From Acinetobacter zhairuonensis (lineage in GTDB: Bacteria > Pseudomonadota > Gammaproteobacteria > Pseudomonadales > Moraxellaceae): a stretch of 64,000 nucleotides of DNA. Location of the stretch: positions 62,001 through 126,000 of the forward strand of contig NZ_JAKVIM010000006.1 of the NCBI RefSeq assembly GCF_022601715.1, given 5' to 3'. Shown here in pieces: positions 57,600 to 64,000 of the stretch. The position numbers and the translations under genes are program-made. How positions within the stretch are numbered: position 1 is the first letter of the stretch; every line of letters starts with the position of its first letter. Below the pieces are notes generated by a model. It did no database searches. It saw only the letters and a program-made list of their open reading frames with translations, and was not told where the DNA came from.

Positions 57600-59317
57600 A
57601 GACTGAAAAATTATTGATTGCCAATCGCGGGGAAATTGCCGTTCGTATAATTCATGCTTGCCGTGATCTGGGTATTCCATCGGTTGCAGTTTATGCAGAT
57701 GACGACATCGGCAGTATGCATGTAGAACTTGCTGATGAGGCATGGGGCTTAGAAGGGGCTAGTGCCAGTGAAACTTATTTAAACATTGCCAAAATTCTAG
57801 AAATTACCAAAAAGTCCGAAGCGACCATGGTTCATCCTGGCTATGGATTTTTATCTGAACGTGCTGAATTTGCACAAGCCGTGATTGATGCAGGTTTAAA
57901 ATGGATCGGACCATCACCCAGTGCCATTAAAAAATTAGGCGATAAAATTGAAGCACGTAAAATTGCCGCTTCAGTCGGTGCTCCATTGGTACAAGGCACA
58001 CAAGAACCTTTGAACAATGCGGATGAAGCCCTCGCATTTGCCAAAGAGTTCGGTTTACCGATTGCCATTAAAGCAGCATTTGGTGGCGGTGGGCGCGGAT
58101 TAAAAGTTGCATGGAAACTTGAAGAAGTAAAAGAGCTTTATGATTCCGCAGTTCGTGAGGCAAAGGCTGCATTTGGGCGCGGTGAATGTTTTGTTGAACA
58201 GTATTTAGATCAACCCCGTCATGTTGAAGCACAGGTGATTGCCGATCAGCATGGCAATATTGTGGTGCTGGGCACGCGAGATTGCTCTCTGCAACGCCGT
58301 AACCAAAAACTGGTGGAAGAAGCACCTGCGCCGTTTATCAGTACTGAAATTTATCAGCAAATTCTTAATTCAGCAAAAAATATCTGTCAGGCAGCAAACT
58401 ATATCGGAGCAGGGACGGTTGAATATTTACTGAGCCGAGATGGAAAGTTTTCCTTTTTGGAAGTCAATACACGCTTGCAAGTCGAGCATCCTGTGACCGA
58501 AGAAACAGCTAAAGTCGATTTGGTGGTTGAGCAAATTCGCGTAGCGCAAGGGCATCCACTCTCGATTACAGAAACACCAAAAGCGCAAGGGCATGCCATT
58601 GAGTTCCGTATTAATGCAGAAGACCCAGCGCGCGGTTTTATCCCCGCATTTGGTACGCTCAACTTATTTGATGCACCTTCTGGGCATGGGGTACGTGTAG
58701 ATACTGGAGTCCGCACAGGATCCTTGGTTTCCAGCCATTTTGATTCACTCATGGCAAAACTGATTGTGACGGGTCCTACACGTGAGGTTGCAATTGCGCG
58801 TGCCAAACGCGCACTCAAGCAATTCAAAATAGAAGGCATCGCTTCTGTTTTAGATTTTCATCGTGCGGTATTAAACGAACCAGACTTCACGGATAATTTT
58901 AAGGTGCATACCCGCTGGATTGAAAATGACTTTAAACATGAGTTAAAGCCATTGAAACGCAGTATCCCCAATCATCAACAGCCGATGCTACTGAGCTATA
59001 TTGAAATTGATGGCAAATTACATCGTTTAGGTCTGCCTGCAAACATGTTTGCACAAAATCCAATAAACATGACTCAAGCGATGGCAACTCCTGAACAAAG
59101 CCTACAACCTGAACATTTGCTTGCACCGATTAATGGGGTAATTAGTGCATGGAAGGTCAAAAGTGGTGAACAAGTCGAGCAAGGACAAGTGGTTGCCATT
59201 ATGGAAGCCATGAAAATGGAAGTTCCTGTGCAAGCGCATCAAACTGGAGTATTAGAAATCTTGATACAACAGGGCATAAGTTGCCATGCGGAAGATATCA
59301 TTGCCTCAATTCAGTAA
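57596..59317 (+). CDS. Biotin carboxylase-BCCP protein in the pxp operon
   Basis: A 573-aa protein with an N-terminal biotin carboxylase (LLIANRGEIAVRIIHACRD, ATP-loop AAFGGGGRGLK near 162, LEVNTRLQVEHPVTEE near 285) and a C-terminal biotinyl domain whose lysine is K540 in EAMKMEVP. It resembles the alpha subunit of acyl-CoA carboxylases, yet no acyl-CoA carboxyltransferase is adjacent. The neighbouring PxpB-PxpC fusion is the urea-carboxylase-type carboxyltransferase, so this protein probably supplies carboxybiotin to it. The start overlaps the pxpBC stop by 4 bases. Confidence 0.92.
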   Translation: MKTEKLLIANRGEIAVRIIHACRDLGIPSVAVYADDDIGSMHVELADEAWGLEGASASETYLNIAKILEITKKSEATMVHPGYGFLSERAEFAQAVIDAGLKWIGPSPSAIKKLGDKIEARKIAASVGAPLVQGTQEPLNNADEALAFAKEFGLPIAIKAAFGGGGRGLKVAWKLEEVKELYDSAVREAKAAFGRGECFVEQYLDQPRHVEAQVIADQHGNIVVLGTRDCSLQRRNQKLVEEAPAPFISTEIYQQILNSAKNICQAANYIGAGTVEYLLSRDGKFSFLEVNTRLQVEHPVTEETAKVDLVVEQIRVAQGHPLSITETPKAQGHAIEFRINAEDPARGFIPAFGTLNLFDAPSGHGVRVDTGVRTGSLVSSHFDSLMAKLIVTGPTREVAIARAKRALKQFKIEGIASVLDFHRAVLNEPDFTDNFKVHTRWIENDFKHELKPLKRSIPNHQQPMLLSYIEIDGKLHRLGLPANMFAQNPINMTQAMATPEQSLQPEHLLAPINGVISAWKVKSGEQVEQGQVVAIMEAMKMEVPVQAHQTGVLEILIQQGISCHAEDIIASIQ

Positions 59318-59350
59318 TTCTAGAGATTAAAGATCATACTCATTTCTAAT

Positions 59351-59379
59351 GACCTGATTCTATTTTGGAGAATCAGGTC
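59351..59379 (+). terminator. Intrinsic terminator hairpin after the pxp operon
   Basis: A perfect 11-bp stem GACCTGATTCT/AGAATCAGGTC with a 7-base loop, 33 bases after the last pxp-operon gene. It lies between convergent genes, so it may also serve the minus-strand oxidoreductase. Confidence 0.7.
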
Positions 59380-59485
59380 TTACCAATTTACCCGATTTTT
59401 TCAGCGCTAGAGTGTGTAGTGCGATCATCTCATATAAGACATCGTCGAGCGAATTCGGCTTTAGTACTTCCGATTATCAGCAATT

Positions 59486-60757
59486 TTAAGATACTGAAAT
59501 CAATTGAAAATCAATGCCCGCATAGTGCTCTAAACGCTCAATAAAGCGTTGGTCAAACATGGTCGCAGGCGTCCAAAATCCGCCACTGCGCCCAGTTTTC
59601 TGCCCATTGCTATGGTGATCAAGCACCAAACTCAGTGCAGCCTGACCGAGCATTTTTCCTGTCGAGCCATAGCCAGGATCACGATCTCCAGTCACTTTAA
59701 TTTGTATGACTTTTCCATCGTCCGATTTGCCCATAAAGCGGATATCAAAAAATCCTGAAAGTTGCTGTTCTGGTGTCGGACCTTCACCTGGCTTTGGAAG
59801 CATATAGCGCTCCATGACTTTGCTGATTGGTTTGCTCACTGCACCCAGCATGAAAGCACCTAATCCCGCCACCAAAGAATACGCTTTGGCACGACCACTG
59901 AAACCCTGACCCATCAACATCGCTTCATTGTAAGAAAACTGATCTCCATAGGAATGATTGGCAAGCGCATTAGAGCGATGTACAACCCGTTCATTAATTG
60001 CAGACATCACAAATGGTGCAATCCAAGCGTTAAAATCTGTATCAAACTCAGCAGTCTTTACATAATGTTGTTTCTTTTGGAAACCATGATTTTCAGGAGC
60101 AAGCAAATATGGATTGACTAATTGTTTACGCAGTACAGGATCGGCTGCTGCTTCCTGAATAATATTGATCATGCTGGCAATGGTACCGCCCGAAGCACCA
60201 CCTTTTAGTGCCTTAACGCGCATTTTGACTTGCGTCGCAGGTGCATGCCAGTGTTTTTGAGCCTGTTGTTGTAAGAAATAGACCCCCATATCGGATGGCA
60301 CAGAATCAAAACCACAGCAATTCACAATGCGCGCACCTGTTTGCTCAGCTTGGCTCTGGTAGCGATCCAGCATTTTTTTGATCCACTGTGTTTCACCCGT
60401 CAGATCACAATAGTCTGTTCCCGTTTCAACACAGGCTTTAACCATGGCTTCACCATACAATGCATAAGGACCTACGGTAGACACCACCACACGCGTTTGT
60501 TCACACAGTGCTTTAATGGCATGGGCATCATTTACATCGGCAATAATGGTGGTTAAATCTTTGGCTGCATTCCCCAATGTTTGTTTTAAAGCATCCAGTT
60601 TACTTTGCGAACGACCTGCAATTGCCCAATGAATTTGTTCACCTGACGGACCTTGCTCAGCAAAATACTGCGTCAGATAAGTTGTTAAAATTTGTCCCAC
60701 AAAGCTGGTGGCACCAAATACAACCAAATCAAACTGTGCTGTTTCTGTGGCGGTCAT
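59486..60757 (-). CDS. Saccharopine-dehydrogenase-like / trans-acting enoyl-reductase-like oxidoreductase
   Basis: A 423-aa protein with an N-terminal Rossmann fold (VVFGATSFVGQIL near residue 12, AIAGRSQSKLDAL near 44) and a middle TDYCDLTGE segment near 115, the pattern of the saccharopine dehydrogenase-like family that includes mycobacterial trans-acting enoyl reductase. There is a hydrophobic stretch near 285 that may touch a membrane. Substrate is unknown. AGGAGA precedes the ATG. A MerR-type promoter with a 19-base spacer points directly at it, so it is the prime target of the divergent MerR protein. Confidence 0.8.
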   Translation of the reverse strand: MTATETAQFDLVVFGATSFVGQILTTYLTQYFAEQGPSGEQIHWAIAGRSQSKLDALKQTLGNAAKDLTTIIADVNDAHAIKALCEQTRVVVSTVGPYALYGEAMVKACVETGTDYCDLTGETQWIKKMLDRYQSQAEQTGARIVNCCGFDSVPSDMGVYFLQQQAQKHWHAPATQVKMRVKALKGGASGGTIASMINIIQEAAADPVLRKQLVNPYLLAPENHGFQKKQHYVKTAEFDTDFNAWIAPFVMSAINERVVHRSNALANHSYGDQFSYNEAMLMGQGFSGRAKAYSLVAGLGAFMLGAVSKPISKVMERYMLPKPGEGPTPEQQLSGFFDIRFMGKSDDGKVIQIKVTGDRDPGYGSTGKMLGQAALSLVLDHHSNGQKTGRSGGFWTPATMFDQRFIERLEHYAGIDFQLISVS

Positions 60758-60813
60758 TGATATTCTCCTGATGAGTCTTGTTTATACGTATGGAGCCTGC
60801 AATTTAGATGAAC

Positions 60814-60844
60814 ACTATAAGATTAAAGTAAACTTTAAGGTCAA
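60814..60844 (-). promoter_or_regulatory. MerR-type promoter of the oxidoreductase gene
   Basis: Read on the minus strand: -35 TTGACC (60839-60844), a 19-base spacer containing TTAAAG-N4-CTTTAA, and -10 TATAGT (60814-60819). A long spacer with a central dyad is the mark of promoters twisted open by MerR proteins. It starts 57 bases before the target ATG and 14 bases before the MerR gene on the other strand. Confidence 0.7.
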
Positions 60845-60857
60845 GAGAGTTGTGCAA

Positions 60858-61286
60858 ATGAATATTAGTGAATTGTCAAAGCTAAGCGGTCTGAATACAC
60901 CGACTATTCGGTATTACGAGCAAATCAAGTTGTTGCCTAAAGCCAAACGACTTGCCAATGGTTATCGTAAATATTCTGAAGATGATTTACAGCAACTCCA
61001 CTTAATTAAACAGGCACAACAAGTGGGCTTTTCTTTGGAAGAAATTAAATCTTTAATTCCTGCCAATATTTCAAACTGGAATCATGAAAAACTAATTGAA
61101 ACGTTGAATGACAAAGTCAAAGAAATTACCAAAATGCAAAAAATGCTGGCTAGTAATAAAAAGAACTTACTACAGCTCATTGAGTCTATTCAAAATAAAC
61201 CGAATGACATGAGCTGTGAAGATAATGCCAAACGTTTAATGAATATTTATTACACGGAATCTAACGAAATAACTGAGAAGTCTTAG
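60858..61286 (+). CDS. MerR family transcriptional regulator
   Basis: A 142-aa regulator. The winged helix-turn-helix opens MNISELSKLSGLNTPTIRYY and GYRKYSEDDLQQLHLIKQA, followed by a long dimerisation helix and a short C-terminal effector part with a single Cys in MSCEDNAKRLM. The lack of the Cys pair of metal sensors argues against CueR/ZntR; redox or aldehyde sensing, as in AdhR/NmlR, is possible. I set the start at 60858; an open frame runs 150 bases upstream but overlaps the divergent gene and promoter. Two matching promoter sites flank this gene. Confidence 0.88.
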   Translation: MNISELSKLSGLNTPTIRYYEQIKLLPKAKRLANGYRKYSEDDLQQLHLIKQAQQVGFSLEEIKSLIPANISNWNHEKLIETLNDKVKEITKMQKMLASNKKNLLQLIESIQNKPNDMSCEDNAKRLMNIYYTESNEITEKS

Positions 61287-61362
61287 ACGTTTATCTTCTG
61301 AATTATTAAATAATTTATATCTAACTTGTAAGTAGGGATAACCCTATAAGACACGCTTGACC

Positions 61363-61393
61363 TTAAACCTAAAGTATACTTTAACCTTATATT
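61363..61393 (+). promoter_or_regulatory. Second MerR-type promoter, facing a decayed locus
   Basis: TTAAAC (61363-61368), a 19-base spacer with the perfect palindrome TAAAGTATACTTTA (61370-61383), and TATATT (61388-61393) on the plus strand. Geometry and dyad match the site at 60814-60844. It drives transcription into a region that now holds only a short frame and a broken DJ-1 gene. Confidence 0.6.
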
Positions 61394-61422
61394 TCTTTAT
61401 GAACATTTTGTGGTAGATATTC

Positions 61423-61575
61423 ATGCTGACGTTACAGCCTATAAACATTCGCTTTCAACGTGATAGGGCAGCGGTCCCTTCGATATTGGCTATCTTACTT
61501 TCCATTTCGGTATGTCGTTATGCTGATCAGACCAACATTAATAACAAACCAAGATTTTTTAATTGTCATGAATAA
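61423..61575 (+). CDS. Short unrecognised open reading frame downstream of the second MerR promoter
   Basis: A 50-aa frame with a hydrophobic middle (VPSILAILLSISVC) after a basic N-terminus. It may be the surviving start of a longer membrane protein cut by a frameshift. No ribosome site is clear. Its stop overlaps the start of the broken DJ-1 gene. I cannot assign a family. Confidence 0.25.
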   Translation: MLTLQPINIRFQRDRAAVPSILAILLSISVCRYADQTNINNKPRFFNCHE

Positions 61576-61700
61576 TCACACGAAATATCCATTTCCAGAA
61601 GAGACAACTTAAGTTTGGCTAACAGAGTTAACTCATTTTTACGATGTAGCACATGCGACTGGTTATGACATCGATTTCATCAGTCCAAATACCCTTAAGA
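61568..61700 (+). pseudogene. Truncated DJ-1/PfpI family gene
   Basis: Reading from the ATG at 61568 gives NNHTKYPFPEETT, an in-frame TAA at 61610-61612, then VWLTELTHFYDVAHATGYD and IDFISPN. This matches the N-terminal third of DJ-1/PfpI proteins (compare GHKTGFWLEEFAAPYY and IVLASP in the intact gene at 51928-52605). After about 61695 the similarity is lost, and the nucleophile-elbow region is absent. The gene is therefore broken by a stop codon and a C-terminal deletion. The exact end of the remnant is approximate. Confidence 0.7.
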
Positions 61701-61787
61701 TTTCCAACAGTTTCCTTCCTGATATTTTCATACGTATAATGCCTCGCACATTTACTCCGCAGATATCTGTAGGGTAAAGATAAATCG

Positions 61788-63146
61788 ATGAACAGCAATG
61801 GGGGCAGAATGCTGAAATCCTTGTTACGTCTAAGTCATAGTCAACTTGGGCTTTTGATTGCACCCTTTATTTTTATTGCTGCTTTGACGGGATTACTGTA
61901 TGCCTTAACACCGCAAATCGAACAAAGTATTTATCATCAGCAACTTTTTGCCGAACATGAAGTTGGAGCATTGGCTCAACCTTTGAGTTTACAAGTCAAA
62001 GCTGCTCAAGAAGTTTTGCCTAAAGACGCCCAGATCATTGCAATACGTACAGCTCCGACAGAGAACAGTACCACCAGAATACTGTATCAAGGCTCCCAAG
62101 ATTCCATTACATCGATGGCTATTTTTGTGAATCCTTATACGCTTAAGGTACAAGGTCAGCTTGCTGCGTATGGCACCAGTGGTGTGCTGCCTGTCCGCAC
62201 CTTTTTAGATCAAGTTCATCGAAATCTATTGCTCGGAGAGTGGGGACGTCTTTACAGTGAACTTGCCGCAAGTTGGCTCGGGATATTTACACTCACAGGA
62301 CTGCTACAATGGTGGCTTAAACGTAAACAGATTAAGACATCTGCACATCAGCGTAATCGTTTCATTAAATGGCATTATCTGACCGCGTTGCTGATTTTAC
62401 CGATGCTTTTATTCTTATCCATTACGGGTTTAACTTGGTCAAAATGGTCAGGTGCAAATATTGCCGAAATTCGACATTGGTTAAATAGCGATACGCCAAC
62501 GTTGAATAGACAAATTCAAATGACATCACATTCACAGCATGTCGACCCACATGCAGAACATCATGGCAAGATGAATATGTCTTCTGATATGAAGGTATTG
62601 GACTTTGATTATTTTGATCAGATGGTCACAATTGCCAGAGCCAATGGACTGATGGCAACCGCCTTGCAGATCAAACCAAGTTATCAGCACAATCAGGCAT
62701 GGACGGTAGAGGAAATAAATCATCGTCATCCGATACAAATTGATGCTTTAGCGGTTGATATCGCGCAACAAAAAGTGATTGATCAAGTGCATTTTAAAGA
62801 TTTCCCTTTGTCAGCTAAATTGACGCGTTGGGGTGTCGATATGCACATTGGAGTATTGTTTGGTTGGTGGAATCAACTTATTTTGGTGCTGAGTGCACTG
62901 GGGATATTAATGATTACCGCTTTTGCTTATCGTGCATGGTGGAGCTATAGCCGTCCTGCAGAGTCCATTCAGCAATTGAATAAGAGTTTGAGTCAGCTTT
63001 GGCAGCAAGGTAATCTTCTACCTTTAAGCATTCTTATTATGAGTTTAGTTTTACTCTATTTTTTAGTGCCTGTATGGGTCGTAAGTATAGTGGTATTACA
63101 TATCATCTTCGCGGTTGGACAACTCTTTAAACAGATCAAACATTAA
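61788..63146 (+). CDS. PepSY domain membrane protein
   Basis: A 452-aa inner-membrane protein of the PepSY-associated TM family. Four to five hydrophobic segments are seen (first LLIAPFIFIAALTGLLYAL near residue 25; others near 150, 200, 360 and 425), with PepSY-like periplasmic segments such as VDQVHRNLLLGEWGRLYSE near 140 and VDMHIGVLFGWWNQL near 350. A His/Met-rich stretch (HSQHVDPHAEHHGKMNM) near 245 suggests metal binding. Relatives are linked to iron or copper uptake and reduction. An alternative ATG at 61809 follows GGGG and may be the true start. Confidence 0.85.
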   Translation: MNSNGGRMLKSLLRLSHSQLGLLIAPFIFIAALTGLLYALTPQIEQSIYHQQLFAEHEVGALAQPLSLQVKAAQEVLPKDAQIIAIRTAPTENSTTRILYQGSQDSITSMAIFVNPYTLKVQGQLAAYGTSGVLPVRTFLDQVHRNLLLGEWGRLYSELAASWLGIFTLTGLLQWWLKRKQIKTSAHQRNRFIKWHYLTALLILPMLLFLSITGLTWSKWSGANIAEIRHWLNSDTPTLNRQIQMTSHSQHVDPHAEHHGKMNMSSDMKVLDFDYFDQMVTIARANGLMATALQIKPSYQHNQAWTVEEINHRHPIQIDALAVDIAQQKVIDQVHFKDFPLSAKLTRWGVDMHIGVLFGWWNQLILVLSALGILMITAFAYRAWWSYSRPAESIQQLNKSLSQLWQQGNLLPLSILIMSLVLLYFLVPVWVVSIVVLHIIFAVGQLFKQIKH

Positions 63147-63337
63147 GCAATAGAGTCACTTTTGCAATTTTTAGCTGATGAGCATTATTTCGAAATTGAT
63201 TTTTTGTAGCTGTAAAACATGTATAGATTGAGTTTTAGTCGTTTATGACAAATAAATTGATCTAAAACCTTACATTGCTTTGATCATTATATCTATGCTA
63301 ATTTCGCTGAGCTCAAGCTGAATGGACGAGTAGTGGA

Positions 63338-63760
63338 TTGAGAACGGCTTTGGTTCTCGCATTAGTGGCGATGTTTTTACAAGTTGCTGTATTTTTACAG
63401 CCCTTATTACCTGAGCAATTTCAAATTTCTCGGGTTTGCGTCACGATTGCTGAATTATCCGCTACGTCCAAATCAACGCTGCATAGCATGCACAAAATGC
63501 AAACTCATGATTTGCATCAATCAGATGTTCAGCAGCTTCAGATCTCAAGTTCCCAGCATGATCATACACTTGATCATCAATGTATGTTCTGTACTGTTTA
63601 TGGACATTTAATTGCAAACTTAAATCTTGAGATCCAAGAAGTATTTGAACGATTACAAATCCGATTACTGACTTTTCAGAAAGCATTTAAGCATGTCTTC
63701 TTTGTATTACAACGCTTATTTTTAAGTCCTCAAGGACGAGCCCCGCCTGTATTCGCCTAA
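63338..63760 (+). CDS. DUF2946 family protein
   Basis: A 140-aa protein with an N-terminal hydrophobic segment (ALVLALVAMFLQVAVFLQPL) and a His/Cys-rich centre (SQHDHTLDHQCMFC), ending SPQGRAPPVFA. The Cys-x2-Cys motif and the terminal GRAPP are usual for DUF2946 proteins, which are found with copper or iron-related TonB systems. No ATG fits; a TTG at 63338 is the likely start, with an ATG 11 codons later as an alternative. It follows the PepSY gene by 191 bases. Confidence 0.7.
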   Translation: MRTALVLALVAMFLQVAVFLQPLLPEQFQISRVCVTIAELSATSKSTLHSMHKMQTHDLHQSDVQQLQISSSQHDHTLDHQCMFCTVYGHLIANLNLEIQEVFERLQIRLLTFQKAFKHVFFVLQRLFLSPQGRAPPVFA

Positions 63761-64000
63761 AACTCCAGTAGCAAATCATCATGCGCGTTAAACACTCAAC
63801 AGCTTTGAATGATTTGTTCAACGTTTTGTTGTTCATACTTCGTAGTTTTACGTAGATCCCCTTGTATTCATTTCTGATATTTCAAAATTGCTAGAAAGCA
63901 TGCTGAAGAAAAAAATGGGGATCGCAGTAAATGATCGAGATATTTAGGCTTGCATAAGCGCTGAGCAAAATATCAGGAGGGAGGTTTTGGTAATTCTTCT
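63761..64000. other. Window end, non-coding as far as seen
   Basis: The last 240 bases show no gene I can support. GGAGGGAGG near 63976 resembles a ribosome site, so a further plus-strand gene probably begins just beyond the window. Confidence 0.4.

Noticed and set aside
57596-59317. Acetyl-CoA or methylcrotonyl-CoA carboxylase alpha subunit
   Set aside because: No acyl-CoA carboxyltransferase gene is near, and the gene overlaps pxpBC, whose domains are the urea-carboxylase-type carboxyltransferase.

Overview
The window looks like chromosomal DNA of an Acinetobacter species or a close Moraxellaceae relative. Base composition is AT-rich, roughly 40% GC by eye, and the gene content fits: nitrate assimilation, AST arginine catabolism, many LysR regulators, a short astCAD block and PxpABC. 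I saw no tRNA, rRNA, CRISPR array, prophage or intact insertion sequence. The species is not determined.

Layout. 1-14110, all on the plus strand: the end of a NarK-type nitrate transporter, nirB, a NirD-FAD reductase fusion, nasA, then mobA, moaA, moaD, moaE, a moaC-moaB fusion, moeA and modABC. This is nitrate import and reduction together with the cofactor synthesis and molybdate uptake it needs. 14181-25774: a LysR gene, a small membrane protein, a crotonase, a porin, aspartase (aspA) with a divergent LysR gene, another LysR gene, an AlaX-LysE pair, an MFS transporter and a rhodanese. 26473-28008: a periplasmic sulfatase with Ser at the formylglycine position, preceded by a possible small RNA. 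28296-38852, amino-acid catabolism: an Lrp-type regulator divergent from astCAD (astB and astE do not follow), a CycA-type permease, two small secreted proteins, periplasmic asparaginase and a dicarboxylate/amino-acid symporter. 39862-51734: two paralogous Rieske oxygenases, one reductase, a LysR gene, a CDA-fold deaminase, a four-gene BMP-type ABC importer and an amidohydrolase, together resembling a purine or related N-heterocycle uptake and oxidation locus. 51928-59317: a DJ-1/PfpI protein, an aldehyde dehydrogenase, a LysR gene, then pxpA, a pxpB-pxpC fusion and a biotin carboxylase-BCCP protein. 59486-61700: a saccharopine-dehydrogenase-like oxidoreductase, a MerR regulator with two matching 19-bp-spacer promoters, and a broken DJ-1 gene. 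61788-63760: a PepSY membrane protein and a DUF2946 protein.

Most useful leads. (1) An identical 15-bp inverted repeat lies in the aspA/LysR and the asparaginase/symporter promoter regions, suggesting one Asn/Asp regulon. (2) Two HpxD-like oxygenases share one reductase beside a nucleobase-type importer. (3) PxpABC is coupled to its own biotin carboxylase, which suggests a carboxylation-driven lactam hydrolase. (4) A MerR regulon has one target intact and one decayed. (5) The sulfatase carries Ser rather than Cys at the modified residue. All functional statements are from reading the sequence; no database search was possible.
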